Shown here one piece after another: positions 1-10,737 of a DNA stretch of 64,000 nt. The notes under the pieces are model-generated. The model worked only from the letters and a program-made list of their open reading frames with translations. It did no database searches and was not told where the DNA came from. A program made the position numbers and the translations under genes. Within the stretch, counting starts at the first letter, position 1, and the number at the start of each line of letters is the position of its first letter. Source of the stretch: Microbulbifer marinus (GTDB lineage Bacteria > Pseudomonadota > Gammaproteobacteria > Pseudomonadales > Cellvibrionaceae); the NCBI RefSeq assembly GCF_900107725.1, contig NZ_FNQO01000003.1, positions 1-64,000 of the forward strand, read 5' to 3'.

Positions 1-527
<527 letters not shown>

Positions 528-760
528 GCTTTCACCTACCTACAACACTTGCGGAACTTCATTTACACATGTGCTAACACGCGTAAGCTAAATCGGCCGT
601 CTGACGCCTTGGAAGCTTTGGAATGGATCCGCTAATAGGTATGAGCTTTGCCTTCCCTTTGCATCCACAGTCCAGCCTGCACAATTTGCACATTTTTTGT
701 ACAGCCATATTTGGTATGGACTGCTACAGGGAACCTTTCAAGAGAAAAAATACCGCCAGC

Positions 761-766
761 TATACT
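761..766 (+). promoter_or_regulatory. possible -10 element for the esterase gene
   Basis: TATACT matches the sigma-70 -10 consensus at five of six positions and lies about 50 bases before the esterase ATG. No convincing -35 hexamer is seen 16 to 18 bases upstream. The 290-bp gap 528-817 separates divergent genes and must hold promoters for both; nothing else in it is recognisable. Confidence 0.3.
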
Positions 767-817
767 GAGCCCACCGGTTTATGGATGAATCGATAATAAG
801 GAAGTAAGACGTCCTCG

Positions 818-2389
818 ATGGCCATTGATGAAGACAACGACAACGCCTGCAACAGCCGCAAAAGTCGCGCGCTGGTTGATACGCCGGTGGGACCAATAGC
901 CGGCACAATTGATATAAGGAAGGGGGTTAGGCGTTTTCTGGGCATACCGTACGCCCGCCCCGCCGTCGGCGAACTCCGCTGGCAACCGCCGCAGCAGCTA
1001 CCGGCCTGGCAAGTACCATTCAATGCAATCAATTTCGGCATGCCGGCGGCACAGAACCCGTCTTCCTTAATGGAAGTGTGCGGCCCCAACGGTGAGCCGC
1101 CGGAAAGCGAGGACTGCCTCTACCTAAATATTTACGCCCCGCCACATGTTGGCGAAAGAAAACTGCCGGTGATGCTTTGGGTGCACGGTGGTGGCTTTTC
1201 TATTGGTTCGGGCTGCCAGGAAATTTACAACGGTTGCCATCTGGCCGCGAACGGTCGCGCCATTGTCGTTACCTTCAATTACCGGCTCGGCGCTCTCGGC
1301 TTTTTGCGCCTACGGGATTTCTGCGACATTCCCGCCAGTGGCAATGAAGGGCTGCTGGACCAGATTGCCGCACTAGAGTGGGTGCGAAAAAATATATCTG
1401 CCTTTGGCGGAGACCCCGACAATATCACCCTCTTTGGCGAGTCCGCCGGTGCCATGAGCATCGCTGCGATGCTTGCCGCGCCGCGCAGTCGCGGCCTTTT
1501 CCGGCGCGCCATAATGCAGAGCGGCCACCCCGGCGCAATGCACAGTATCGAGCGCGCCAACGATTTGGCGCAGGCATTCGTTACGCACCTGCAGCGGGCG
1601 GGCCACAGCTCGCCGGAATCCGCCAGCACCCGCGCCCTGCTGCAGGCCCAGCAGGCGGTAATGACCGATCCGCGCATGGAGAAGTGCTGGGGGCAGCTGC
1701 CCTTCAAGCCGGTGCTCGATGGCGAGCTTCTGCAAACCAGTGCCGTGGAAACCCTGCGGAGTGGCGGCACGCCCGAGGTATCCCTGTTGCTTGGCAGCAA
1801 CCTGGATGAATGGAACCTGTTCAGCGCCGCCGCCCCCCAGATATTTACCCTGGACGACGCACAGATACGCGCGCGCCTTGAGTGGCTGTTGCCGGGCCAC
1901 CTGCTCGACCCGCTGCTGCGTTACTACCACGAGTTGGCGACTTCCATCGACGACAACCCCTGGCCCGAATGGAGCCGAACCTGGAACCTGCTACTCACGG
2001 ATATGGTCTTTACCCTGCCCGGCCTGCGCCTGCTGCAGGCTCACCGCGGCGAGCAATTCCACTATCACTTCGCCCAACCCCTGGCCGCGCAACCACTGCT
2101 TGGTGCCTGCCACGCAGTGGAGCTGGGCTACGTCTTCGGCACCCACGGCGCCATGGCCCTGCAACCCCTGTACGGCGGCGAAAGCGACCCCCACCGGCTT
2201 AGCAATACGATGCGCGAAGCCTGGCTGAACTTTGCCGAATGCGGAGACCCCGGCACAGACTGGCCCCGCTTCAACCGGGGCCATAGCCGCCGCTTCGGCG
2301 ATCACCCCACCGCGCGCCCCTTCGACACAGCGGAACTGGCCAGAGTGTGGCAAGATGTGCCAGACGATCTGCTGAATGGTTACCTGTAA
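818..2389 (+). CDS. type B carboxylesterase
   Basis: This 523-residue protein belongs to the carboxylesterase/para-nitrobenzyl esterase branch of the alpha/beta-hydrolases, which hydrolyse carboxylic esters. Visible landmarks are FLGIPYARPAVGELRW near residue 40, the EDCLYLN block (98-104), the oxyanion-hole HGGGF (123-127) and the nucleophile elbow GESAG with Ser209. A later GSNLDEWN segment likely supplies the acid, and GACHAVELGYVFG the catalytic His. The length is normal for the family. No signal peptide is evident, so a cytoplasmic location is likely. An AAGGAAG sequence about 14 bases before the ATG is the only ribosome-binding candidate. The stop lies three bases before the histidine phosphatase ATG, so the two are probably cotranscribed. 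The natural substrate cannot be told from sequence. Confidence 0.9.
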   Translation: MAIDEDNDNACNSRKSRALVDTPVGPIAGTIDIRKGVRRFLGIPYARPAVGELRWQPPQQLPAWQVPFNAINFGMPAAQNPSSLMEVCGPNGEPPESEDCLYLNIYAPPHVGERKLPVMLWVHGGGFSIGSGCQEIYNGCHLAANGRAIVVTFNYRLGALGFLRLRDFCDIPASGNEGLLDQIAALEWVRKNISAFGGDPDNITLFGESAGAMSIAAMLAAPRSRGLFRRAIMQSGHPGAMHSIERANDLAQAFVTHLQRAGHSSPESASTRALLQAQQAVMTDPRMEKCWGQLPFKPVLDGELLQTSAVETLRSGGTPEVSLLLGSNLDEWNLFSAAAPQIFTLDDAQIRARLEWLLPGHLLDPLLRYYHELATSIDDNPWPEWSRTWNLLLTDMVFTLPGLRLLQAHRGEQFHYHFAQPLAAQPLLGACHAVELGYVFGTHGAMALQPLYGGESDPHRLSNTMREAWLNFAECGDPGTDWPRFNRGHSRRFGDHPTARPFDTAELARVWQDVPDDLLNGYL

Positions 2390-2392
2390 TCA

Positions 2393-2941
2393 ATGACAAA
2401 AATACTACTGGTCCGCCACGGTGAAGCGGCAAAGGGGCCAACCATACCAGACCCGGAACTCACCGAATTAGGTCATCAGCAAGCGGAGCGGCTCGCTCGC
2501 AAGCTGGCCGGTTCAACGCCCTTTCTTCTTACCAGCAGTCCGAAGACCCGTGCGCGCCAGACAGCCCAGCCACTGGCAGACATCTGGCAGCGCCCGGTCA
2601 ACATAGAAAAAGCAGTCACGGAAATCCCATCACCCGAAGGGATGCCACTCAGAGAGCGTGGCCGGTGGATTCGCACCCTGCTCGACAGCAATTGGGATCT
2701 ACTGGACGAGCGGCAGTTGGCGTGGCGCAGCGATCTCTTGAGTTATCTACTGCGGCTGGAAGAAGACACGGCAATTTTCTGCCATTTTATGGTGATCAAC
2801 TCCATCGTTGCGGAAATTCGGGGCGATAAACGGATAAAACAGTTCCGCCCCGATTATACGTCGGTGACGGAGTTGCGGCTGACCGACGGAGATCTCGAAT
2901 TGATCCGACTGGGGCGGGAACGGGGCAGCCGCATTTTGTAG
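2393..2941 (+). CDS. histidine phosphatase family protein
   Basis: A 182-residue protein starting MTKILLVRHGEA, the RHG signature of the histidine phosphatase (phosphoglycerate mutase-like) superfamily; the His is the phospho-acceptor. LTSSPKTRARQTAQPL near residue 50 holds the conserved second Arg region. The downstream CHFMVINSIVA carries the second catalytic His, although the usual SHG is replaced by CHF, which is somewhat divergent. The protein is short, like SixA/CobC-type members, and lacks a signal peptide. Substrate unknown. It starts three bases after the esterase stop and is probably translated from the same message. Confidence 0.85.
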   Translation: MTKILLVRHGEAAKGPTIPDPELTELGHQQAERLARKLAGSTPFLLTSSPKTRARQTAQPLADIWQRPVNIEKAVTEIPSPEGMPLRERGRWIRTLLDSNWDLLDERQLAWRSDLLSYLLRLEEDTAIFCHFMVINSIVAEIRGDKRIKQFRPDYTSVTELRLTDGDLELIRLGRERGSRIL

Positions 2942-2951
2942 AGCAAAGCCG

Positions 2952-2972
2952 GGGCGAGCACTGAGCTCGCCC
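2952..2972. terminator. hairpin between convergent genes
   Basis: Eight-base arms GGGCGAGC/GCTCGCCC enclose a five-base loop in the 64-bp gap between the convergent phosphatase and pepN genes. There is no strong T-run on either strand, so intrinsic termination is only likely. Confidence 0.4.
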
Positions 2973-3005
2973 ATCAGCCGGGCGAAAAATGCCAACTTCT
3001 GGAAA

Positions 3006-5636
3006 TCAAGCCAGACTCTTGCTCACCACTTCATACAGGTCCGCGGATAGCTTGCCGGAATCCATTACCGCCTGAAGCGCGCCCTGCATTTTTTCACCCA
3101 GTTCTCCCCGGTATTTCTTCCAGCGCGTGATCGGGATAACCAGGCGCGCCGCAATCTGCGGGTTGAGTTTATCCAGGGCAATGACTTGCTCGGCAACAAA
3201 TTCAAAGCCGCTACCATCGGCACGATGGAACTGGGTGAAATTGCGGTTGGCGAAACCACCGATCACCGCGCGGACCTTGTTCGGATTCTTCTGCTCGAAG
3301 GCCGGATGCTGCATCAGTTCACGCACTTTCTCCAGGGTTCCCCACCTGGCGCTGGTGCTCTGCAGGCCGAACCACAATTCCACCACCTGGGTGTCCTGCC
3401 GCCAGCGCTGATAAAATTGCGCCAGCGCCGCCTCCGTATCGGCGGCCTCAGCAAAGTTAACCAGTGCCCCCAGTGCCGCGGCACTGTCGGTCATATTGCT
3501 GGCCCGATGGAACTGCTGCTGCGCCAGCTCGAGCGCGTCGGTATCCTCGGTCACACACAGATAGGTCAGACAGGTATTCTTCAGACTGCGCGCGGCAATT
3601 TCTGCCGCATCGGGGCTGTAGGGTTTGTCGCTATGCAGGCCGCGGTAGCAGACCAGCAGATCGTCCTTCAGGGCTTTCGCCAGGGCTCCGCGGGCAAATT
3701 TGCGTGCAACAATGATGGCCTCTGCATCGATCTGTTCGGATTGCTCCGCCAGCGTCTGCTCGCTCGGCAGAGCCAGCATTTCCGCAATCAGTGCCGGATC
3801 CAGATCGCGATTCTGCAGCACGCTGCGATAGGCCGCCACCAGCGCCTCCGGCAGATACAGCGACTTGCCCTGGCGGTAGTCAGACTGCAGCTGTTCGAGC
3901 GCCATAAACGCCAGGCGCTGACTGGCATCCCAGCGGTTGAATGCGTCCGAGTCATTGCGCATCAGGAACAACAGCTGCTCGGTAGTGTATCCATAGCGCA
4001 CTTTTACCGGCGCCGAGAAATCCCGCAACAGTGACGGCAACGGCTTTTCCTGCAGACCAGTGAAATTGAACGTCTGCTCCTGCTCCGTCACCTGGAGCAC
4101 AACCTGGGTATTCCCCGCCGAGTCCAGCGGCAGGTCCGTGCCTTCGGCGCCCAGCAGACCAAGCGCCAGCGGTATATGGAATGGCAACTTCTGTTCCTGC
4201 CCGGGCGTGGGCGGGCAGGACTGCTTGACGGTCAGCGCGTAATTGCCGGTAGCCTCGTCGTAGGCGTCGGTCACGTCCAGTACCGGTGTACCGGCCTGAC
4301 TGTACCAGCGCCGGAACTGGGTCAGGCCCACGCCATTGGCGTCTTCCATTGCCTTGATGAAATCTTCGCAAGTTACCGCGCAGCCATCGTGACGCTCGAA
4401 ATAGAGGTCACTGCCCTTGCGGAAACCCTCAGCACCCAGCAGGGTGTGAATCATACGCACCACTTCCGCACCCTTTTCGTAGACGGTCAGGGTGTAAAAG
4501 TTGGATATCTCCATGTAGGAATCCGGGCGCACGGGGTGCGCCATAGGGCCCCCATCCTCGGCAAATTGGGTAGTGCGCAGCATGGACACATCCTCGATGC
4601 GCTTGACTGCCCGGGAATTCATGTCCGCTGAGAATTCCGCATCGCGGAATACGGTAAAGCCCTCTTTCAGGCTGAGCTGGAACCAGTCGCGGCAGGTAAC
4701 ACGGTTGCCGGACCAGTTGTGGAAATATTCGTGGCCGACTATGGATTCGATGCGTTGGAAGGTGCTGTCCGTGGCGGTTTCCGGGCTAGCCAGTACGCAG
4801 GCGGAATTGAAGATGTTCAGCCCCTTGTTTTCCATCGCCCCCATATTGAAGTGATCCACCGCCACGACCATAAAGATGTCCAGGTCGTACTCTCGCCCGT
4901 ACACCTCTTCATCCCAGCGCATGGCCTTTTTCAGTGAGCGCATGGCATGGTCGCACTTACCGATATTCTTGGCCTCGGTGAATATCTGCAGTTTCACCTC
5001 GCGTCCGCTGGCGGTGGTGTAGCTGTCCTCGACCTGCTGCAAGTCACCGGCCACCAGTGCGAACAGGTACGATGGTTTGGCGAAAGGATCCTCCCAGGTG
5101 ACAAACTGGCGCCCATCTTCGGTAGTGCCGCGGGCTGTCTCATTGCCGTTTGACAGCAGGACCGGATATTGCCGCGGCGCGACTATCGTGGTGGTGAAAC
5201 GGGACATCACGTCCGGGCGATCCGGGTAGTAGGTGATCTTGCGAAAGCCCTCGGCCTCGCACTGGGTGCAATACATGCCGTTGGAGAGGTACAGGCCCTC
5301 CAGCGACGTGTTGTCCTCCGGATTGATTCGGTTGTGGATCTCCAGCTCAAATTCCGGCGCATCAACCGGTATCGACAGGCCCTGCGGCAGCTCCTGATAG
5401 CGGCTGGCGGGAACCAGCTTGCCGTCAATGGAGACTGACAAGAGTTCCAGTTCCACACCATCCAGCACCAGCGGCGGCAATCCCTCTCCAGCCGCCGGGT
5501 TGCGGCGGATCTTCAGTTGCGACTTTACCAGGGTCGCCTTGGGTTGCAGCTCGAAGTGCAGCCTGGTGCTGTCCACCAGATATTCCGGCACTCGGTAGTC
5601 CTTCAGGTAAACAGTGCTGGGTTGGGCATCTTTCAT
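3006..5636 (-). CDS. pepN: aminopeptidase N (M1 family)
   Basis: An 876-residue M1 zinc aminopeptidase that removes N-terminal residues from peptides in the cytoplasm. The substrate-recognition motif GAMEN is at 266-270. The zinc motif HEYFHNW has its HEXXH at 302-306, and the second zinc-ligand Glu lies about 18 residues on in LKEGFTVF (Glu325). The N-terminal beta-domain, thermolysin-like domain and long alpha-helical C-terminal half match the gammaproteobacterial PepN type (DUF3458 class), and the length is close to the usual 870. The ATG at 5636 gives MKDAQPSTVYLKDYRVPEYLVDS, the normal start for the family. It is convergent with the phosphatase gene. Confidence 0.96.
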   Translation of the reverse strand: MKDAQPSTVYLKDYRVPEYLVDSTRLHFELQPKATLVKSQLKIRRNPAAGEGLPPLVLDGVELELLSVSIDGKLVPASRYQELPQGLSIPVDAPEFELEIHNRINPEDNTSLEGLYLSNGMYCTQCEAEGFRKITYYPDRPDVMSRFTTTIVAPRQYPVLLSNGNETARGTTEDGRQFVTWEDPFAKPSYLFALVAGDLQQVEDSYTTASGREVKLQIFTEAKNIGKCDHAMRSLKKAMRWDEEVYGREYDLDIFMVVAVDHFNMGAMENKGLNIFNSACVLASPETATDSTFQRIESIVGHEYFHNWSGNRVTCRDWFQLSLKEGFTVFRDAEFSADMNSRAVKRIEDVSMLRTTQFAEDGGPMAHPVRPDSYMEISNFYTLTVYEKGAEVVRMIHTLLGAEGFRKGSDLYFERHDGCAVTCEDFIKAMEDANGVGLTQFRRWYSQAGTPVLDVTDAYDEATGNYALTVKQSCPPTPGQEQKLPFHIPLALGLLGAEGTDLPLDSAGNTQVVLQVTEQEQTFNFTGLQEKPLPSLLRDFSAPVKVRYGYTTEQLLFLMRNDSDAFNRWDASQRLAFMALEQLQSDYRQGKSLYLPEALVAAYRSVLQNRDLDPALIAEMLALPSEQTLAEQSEQIDAEAIIVARKFARGALAKALKDDLLVCYRGLHSDKPYSPDAAEIAARSLKNTCLTYLCVTEDTDALELAQQQFHRASNMTDSAAALGALVNFAEAADTEAALAQFYQRWRQDTQVVELWFGLQSTSARWGTLEKVRELMQHPAFEQKNPNKVRAVIGGFANRNFTQFHRADGSGFEFVAEQVIALDKLNPQIAARLVIPITRWKKYRGELGEKMQGALQAVMDSGKLSADLYEVVSKSLA

Positions 5637-5894
5637 GGTCTGAAACTTCCTCTGCTAGGGCCTTGCCACCGGAAAATGAGACGCGGCGCACAAGTTATCA
5701 TTCCATAAAAAATTCACAAGAGCGGGAAGGCGTTTAAGTCTCCGGTGCGGCGGCAACATCCCCCAGCAAGAACGAGCCGGCCGCCGATGCCCTGGCGCCG
5801 AAGCACGATGCGCGCTGGCGCAACAACCCGACAAACCGCGCTGACTGCAGGGGCTGCTATGCAGGATAAGCGCCTTGCGCGGGACGGGATTCAA

Positions 5895-7607
5895 TCAGTA
5901 GCCTGCAGCGTGGCCATCCTTGCGGCTCTCTGACGCACCGTGATACACGCCCTTACCGTCGCGCTTGATACCCTGATAGCCGCCGTAAGGGCCGCTCTCA
6001 AAGCGCAGTTGATGGCCCATCTGCACCAGACTGCGACGGGTCTCCATCGGGAAGCCGTCTTCGAGGCTGATGTAGCCGCCGTCCGACATGACCTCATCCG
6101 TCGGCTGGCTGGAGCCTGAGTGCAGAATACGCGGCGCATCGCCCGCCTCCTGCACATTCAGACCGAAGTCCACCATATTGATCACGATCTGCGCATGCAT
6201 TTGGGGCTGGGTGGCCCCCCCCATGACTCCGAAGCTCATGAACGGTTTGCCATCTTTGGTTATAAAGGCGGGAATAATCGTATGGAAGGGCCTCTTGCCG
6301 GGCTGGTACTGGTTGAAGTGCCCTTCCTTGAGGCTGAACATCTCGCCGCGGTCCTGCAGGATAAACCCAAGGTCTCCTGGTGTCATACCCGATCCCATAC
6401 CGCGATAGTTGCTCTGGATCAGCGACACCATATTGCCGTCCTTGTCCGCGACGGTCAGGTAAATGGTGTCACCGTGGCGCAGCGCCACATTGCCGGCGTC
6501 GAAGCGCTTGGCGGCCCGATCCGGATCGATCAGCTTGCGCCGCTCGGCGGCGTATTCTTTCGAGATCAGCTGCGCGACACGAATCTCGTTAAACGCGGGA
6601 TCGGCGTAGTATTTTGCCCTGTCCTCAAACGCCAACTTTTTCGCCTCGACAAACAGGTGCACGTATTCCGGACTGGTGCGACCAAGCTTAGCCAGGTCGT
6701 AGCCTTCGAGAATGTTCAGAATTTGCAGCGCCGCAATACCCTGCCCGTTTGGCGGCAGCTCCCACACATCGTAGCCGCGGTAGTTGGTCGAAACTGGTTC
6801 CACCCAGTCGGATTTATGCGAAGCCAGATCTTCGTATGACAGGAAACCACCGTTCTCTTTCATATAGGCGGCGATTTCCTTCGCGATATCCCCCTTGTAG
6901 AAAGCGTCGCGTCCTCCCTCGGCAATCTGGCGATACGTCTTGGCAAGGCGCGGATTACGGAACAGGTCGCCTTCCTGGGGTGCCTTTCCGCCGGGCATAT
7001 AGGTTTCGCGGAAACCCGGATACTTTTCCAACAGCGGTACGGAACGGTTCCAGTAGTAAGCCACCAGCTGCGTCACCGGAAAACCCTGTTCCGCGTAATC
7101 GATCGCCGGCGCCAGAATGTCCTTGATTGGCAGTCGACCGAACTTCTTGTGCAGCTCAAACCAGCCGTCCACTGCGCCGGGAACAGATACCGGCAGTGGC
7201 CCGTGAGAGGGTATTTTCGACAGGTTGTTTTGCGCAAAATACTCAAATGGCAGGGATTGGGGAGATCGGCCACTGGCATTCAGGCCGTATAGTTTGCCCT
7301 CTTCAGCGCTCCAGACGATGGCGAACAGGTCACCGCCGATCCCGCTTCCAGTGGGCTCCATCAGCCCCTGAGCCGCATTGGCGGCAATTGCCGCATCAAC
7401 TGCACTGCCACCGCGCTTGAGGATATCCAGTGCAACCTGTGTCGCCAGTGGCTGACTGGTCGCAGCCATGCCCTGTGTCGCCAGCACCGGCGAACGACTG
7501 GCAAAGCCCTCGCCATTCACTCGATCGTACGCCATGGCTGTATCTCCGCCTAACAGGGTGAAGAAAATGAACGCGCCATTCAGGATGGCTCGACTAGCTA
7601 AATTCAC
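5895..7607 (-). CDS. ggt: gamma-glutamyltranspeptidase
   Basis: An Ntn hydrolase that cleaves gamma-glutamyl bonds of glutathione and related compounds in the periplasm; the precursor cuts itself into two subunits. The predicted nucleophile is Thr381 in HGDTIYLTVADKDGN, and the glycine-rich PTGSGIGGDLF block is near residue 86. The frame stays open upstream to 8096, but the GTG at 7607 is chosen because it follows an AGAGAGG ribosome-binding site and begins a signal peptide (AILNGAFIFFTLLGG then TAMA before YDRV). The longer version would overlap ydbH on the opposite strand. The resulting 570 residues match the family. A 258-bp gap without recognisable features separates it from pepN. Confidence 0.9.
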   Translation of the reverse strand: MNLASRAILNGAFIFFTLLGGDTAMAYDRVNGEGFASRSPVLATQGMAATSQPLATQVALDILKRGGSAVDAAIAANAAQGLMEPTGSGIGGDLFAIVWSAEEGKLYGLNASGRSPQSLPFEYFAQNNLSKIPSHGPLPVSVPGAVDGWFELHKKFGRLPIKDILAPAIDYAEQGFPVTQLVAYYWNRSVPLLEKYPGFRETYMPGGKAPQEGDLFRNPRLAKTYRQIAEGGRDAFYKGDIAKEIAAYMKENGGFLSYEDLASHKSDWVEPVSTNYRGYDVWELPPNGQGIAALQILNILEGYDLAKLGRTSPEYVHLFVEAKKLAFEDRAKYYADPAFNEIRVAQLISKEYAAERRKLIDPDRAAKRFDAGNVALRHGDTIYLTVADKDGNMVSLIQSNYRGMGSGMTPGDLGFILQDRGEMFSLKEGHFNQYQPGKRPFHTIIPAFITKDGKPFMSFGVMGGATQPQMHAQIVINMVDFGLNVQEAGDAPRILHSGSSQPTDEVMSDGGYISLEDGFPMETRRSLVQMGHQLRFESGPYGGYQGIKRDGKGVYHGASESRKDGHAAGY

Positions 7608-7704
7608 CAATGGTGCCTCTCTTATTATTGTTCCAGGCCGTTTACACTGAAATTCTATATCCTTGCCAGTTTCCACAATTGCCCGGCAATCGCAAGTCAG
7701 TTTC

Positions 7705-10653
7705 ATGAGGTTACGCGTGCGCAAATCTCGTTTTGTCCCACTCACGGCAGTTCTGCTGATCGTTGCGCTCTGCAGCTGGGCCTGGTGGGAACGCGACCGT
7801 GTTGCGCCAGTCCTGATCAACGCCCTGATTGAAGGCGGGAGAATTGACGCGATCCACGGACTGAAGTTTTCTTTCGGGCAAACTGATATCGAACGACTCG
7901 ATATCTCTCTCGATAGCGGCGCGAAACTGCAACTGGAAGAGATGCGACTGGTCCGCCCTTTCAGCATGATTTTTTCCACGGGGCGGAACCGGGCTCGAGT
8001 GACGATAGAAAAGCTGAAATTTTCACCTCCGGAGGCCACTGTTAGCGACGTGGCAGCACCGGAAAGAAGAGACGCCCAGCCCGAGCAGGATTTCAAACTC
8101 AGTGACGCCTCTAAGGTATTGCTGGCTTATCTACCGGAACAACTGCAAATCTCAGAACTCATCTGGCCGGAAAACGGCGCTCAATCTGCTGCACTGGAAC
8201 TCCATCGCGACCACGAAAGGCATACCATCAGCGCGAATTTATCCAGTGGCGAACAGCAGCTGTCCCTGCAGATTCAGCCGCAGGAACGGCAACTAGAATT
8301 GGTCGCCCGCCTCGGTACCCGGGGCCATGAACCCGCGCTGTCGTTGCACGGCAATTTGATACCCACAGACAGCGGTACCTGGCGGGCTGCCGCACAACTC
8401 GATTCCGACCTGGAGCAGTTGACCGGGCTGCCACTGGCCGGAAGCCTTGACGATATTGCGGCGAGTGCTTCGGGGCAGCTGGCTGCCAGTGTTGAAGCAG
8501 AGATACCGGATGAGCTATTTCACTTCCAAGGCTATCGAAAAGTCAGCGCAAAGTTACACAGCGAGTCACTGCAGCTGACCCTCCCAGAGGAGCTGCTCGG
8601 CGTTCCACTGGAGTTGTTACTGTCTACCGACGGTATCCCCATCGACATAGCGCTTACTTCGTTGCAGCCAATACGCGGGGAGCGCGTCTCTGGATCAGCC
8701 ACGGTAAAGCTGACACCGGCTGGACAGAAACGGCCGCTGCTAGACCTAAGCATTGAAACCGATACCGACACGGGTATACCCGTGATCGGGCTGAAGGGCA
8801 CTCTAAACCTTGAAGCCGCCGGACCACTCCTCAAGGCGCCGAGATGGCAGGAAAGGTTAAAAGCCATAACCATTGATTCGCCATCCGGTGCTATTGGTTT
8901 CGATGGCACCGCAAAAATGAAACCACTGCACGAACGCGGAGATGGCAATCAGCACTGGCTGAGCGATGCCAGCCTTACGCTGGTACCGGATAGCCGGGCG
9001 AAATTCAGCTTCGCCGTGGAAGCAGACAAAGACAGGATCAAAGGAAAGGTGATTGCCCAATTACTGGAGGCGTTGAAGCTGCACATTCCACATTGGCCAG
9101 GCACTATCCAGATGACTGGTGGGCCTGTCACACTGCAGCTGGCGACCGAGGGTAGTGACACGCCCGTCCGCTCCAAATTGCAGCAGATTAATTGCATGAT
9201 CTCGGAAGAGAGCAACTGCTCCCTGAGGCTCGCCGCAACGGCGGAGAGAATTGCGCACAGCGCCAGCAAGCTCTCCATTCGTAAGCCTTCAGTCGATACA
9301 CAACTCAACTTTACCCTGCAAGCTAATGGCCAGCGCTGGCTATTCCACCACACGGATTTTTCTGCACAGGGAATCACCAGCGACAGTATCGGGGTCGACA
9401 ACCTGCGGCTCACATCACCATTGCTGGACTGCACGCTGGCGAATGGTAAGCAAACTTGTAACAGCAAAAAATTGCGCGCGGACTTTGCTCTAGTGAAAGC
9501 CGACCAACTGACCGCTTCCGGCGCGGTAAATTTTGACAATTTTCAGTTCCAGCAGCACAGCGGTAAGCAGCAGCTCAGCAGCCGCTACAGCTCAGAAGGA
9601 CTCAAGTTTACCGCCCAGGGCAGCTACCAGCTCGAACCGCTGCTTAATGGAAAGCTCGACTTTCAGGATCAAAGGCTCAGCGGCGAGGGTCATATACGCT
9701 TAGGCAGCCTGCGGACACAGACAACATGGCATCACGATCTGGAATCCGCGAAGGGATTCGCTGCGTTCACGCTGGAGGAAGCGAAATTCAGCCAACAACA
9801 ACCGCTCAGTAAGGCCGTGCAAGGCCTGCCACTGGATATCGTTGCCGGAAAAGTCGCTGCCAAGGGAAGTCTGTCCTGGCCCCAGGATCGGTCCTCCCGT
9901 GACACCGCAGACATCGAGCTGAATAATGTGGCGGTTGTCTACAAAGATAGCTTTGCCACCGGAGTTCAGGCAAAGCTGACATTAAGCAAGAGAACAGGAC
10001 ACTGGCTGACAGCAGAGCCACGGCCGGTAAAAATAGACACTCTCGATGTGGGGCTCCCCATCAAGGACATTCGCTTCGCAGTGTCACTGGATGAAAAGGG
10101 AGACCTGAAGCTGGGCGACGTCGGCGCGAAGCTGTTAAGTGGAACCCTGCAATCAGAGGCGCTGACCTGGAATCTCAATGGCGAAGAGCGCAGGAGCCTG
10201 GTCCTTCTCAACGAAATCTCTCTGCGAGAGCTGGCACGGGAGACCGAAGCAGGGAACTTTGCCGCTTCCGGCATTATCGACATGCGAATTCCGTTGCTCA
10301 CGAACGCCGACGGAATAACCGTAGAGAAGGGAACTATTGAAGCCCGCCCCCCGGGCGGAAGGCTACGCTATTACGGTGCCTTTTCTGCCGAGATGTTATC
10401 CACCAACCCGCAGCTGAAACTGATTGCCGGTGCTCTGGAGGACTACAATTACCGGGCCCTGTCCGGCACCCTGGAATATCCCCCCAGTGGCGATATGCAA
10501 TTGCAACTCAAGTTGATAGGACGCAGTCAGTCTGTGGACGCGGACCGGGATCTGATTATCAATCTGAATCTTGAAAACAATATCCCCGCCATGCTTCGCT
10601 CGCTGCAGGCCAGCCGGGACCTCAGTGAGGCGCTTGAACGCCAGATTCAGTGA
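7705..10653 (+). CDS. ydbH: YdbH-type intermembrane lipid transport protein (AsmA-like)
   Basis: A 982-residue inner-membrane-anchored protein. The ATG at 7705 gives a short basic leader then the membrane segment FVPLTAVLLIVALCSWAWW; an upstream TTG at 7663 is open but has no signal. The rest is long, beta-rich and periplasmic, with the YdbH/dicarboxylate-transport domain toward the C-terminus. Assignment rests on style and above all on the next two genes, which are YnbE- and YdbL-like in the same order as in E. coli. In E. coli YdbH is one of three AsmA-like proteins (with TamB and YhdP) that carry phospholipids to the outer membrane, and it pairs with the outer-membrane lipoprotein YnbE. 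It is divergent from ggt, with 97 bp between starts. Confidence 0.87.
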   Translation: MRLRVRKSRFVPLTAVLLIVALCSWAWWERDRVAPVLINALIEGGRIDAIHGLKFSFGQTDIERLDISLDSGAKLQLEEMRLVRPFSMIFSTGRNRARVTIEKLKFSPPEATVSDVAAPERRDAQPEQDFKLSDASKVLLAYLPEQLQISELIWPENGAQSAALELHRDHERHTISANLSSGEQQLSLQIQPQERQLELVARLGTRGHEPALSLHGNLIPTDSGTWRAAAQLDSDLEQLTGLPLAGSLDDIAASASGQLAASVEAEIPDELFHFQGYRKVSAKLHSESLQLTLPEELLGVPLELLLSTDGIPIDIALTSLQPIRGERVSGSATVKLTPAGQKRPLLDLSIETDTDTGIPVIGLKGTLNLEAAGPLLKAPRWQERLKAITIDSPSGAIGFDGTAKMKPLHERGDGNQHWLSDASLTLVPDSRAKFSFAVEADKDRIKGKVIAQLLEALKLHIPHWPGTIQMTGGPVTLQLATEGSDTPVRSKLQQINCMISEESNCSLRLAATAERIAHSASKLSIRKPSVDTQLNFTLQANGQRWLFHHTDFSAQGITSDSIGVDNLRLTSPLLDCTLANGKQTCNSKKLRADFALVKADQLTASGAVNFDNFQFQQHSGKQQLSSRYSSEGLKFTAQGSYQLEPLLNGKLDFQDQRLSGEGHIRLGSLRTQTTWHHDLESAKGFAAFTLEEAKFSQQQPLSKAVQGLPLDIVAGKVAAKGSLSWPQDRSSRDTADIELNNVAVVYKDSFATGVQAKLTLSKRTGHWLTAEPRPVKIDTLDVGLPIKDIRFAVSLDEKGDLKLGDVGAKLLSGTLQSEALTWNLNGEERRSLVLLNEISLRELARETEAGNFAASGIIDMRIPLLTNADGITVEKGTIEARPPGGRLRYYGAFSAEMLSTNPQLKLIAGALEDYNYRALSGTLEYPPSGDMQLQLKLIGRSQSVDADRDLIINLNLENNIPAMLRSLQASRDLSEALERQIQ

Positions 10654-10737
10654 TTCACCCGCCGACATTCCGGTTCAGATTAGGTTAAGCTTGGGCCAAT
10701 ACAATAACCCCTGAAGTAAAACCCTGAGGAGCGTCAG

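Noticed and set aside
7608..8096. N-terminal extension of GGT
   Set aside because: It would overlap the opposite ydbH gene by about 390 bases and bury the signal peptide; the GTG at 7607 has a better ribosome-binding site.
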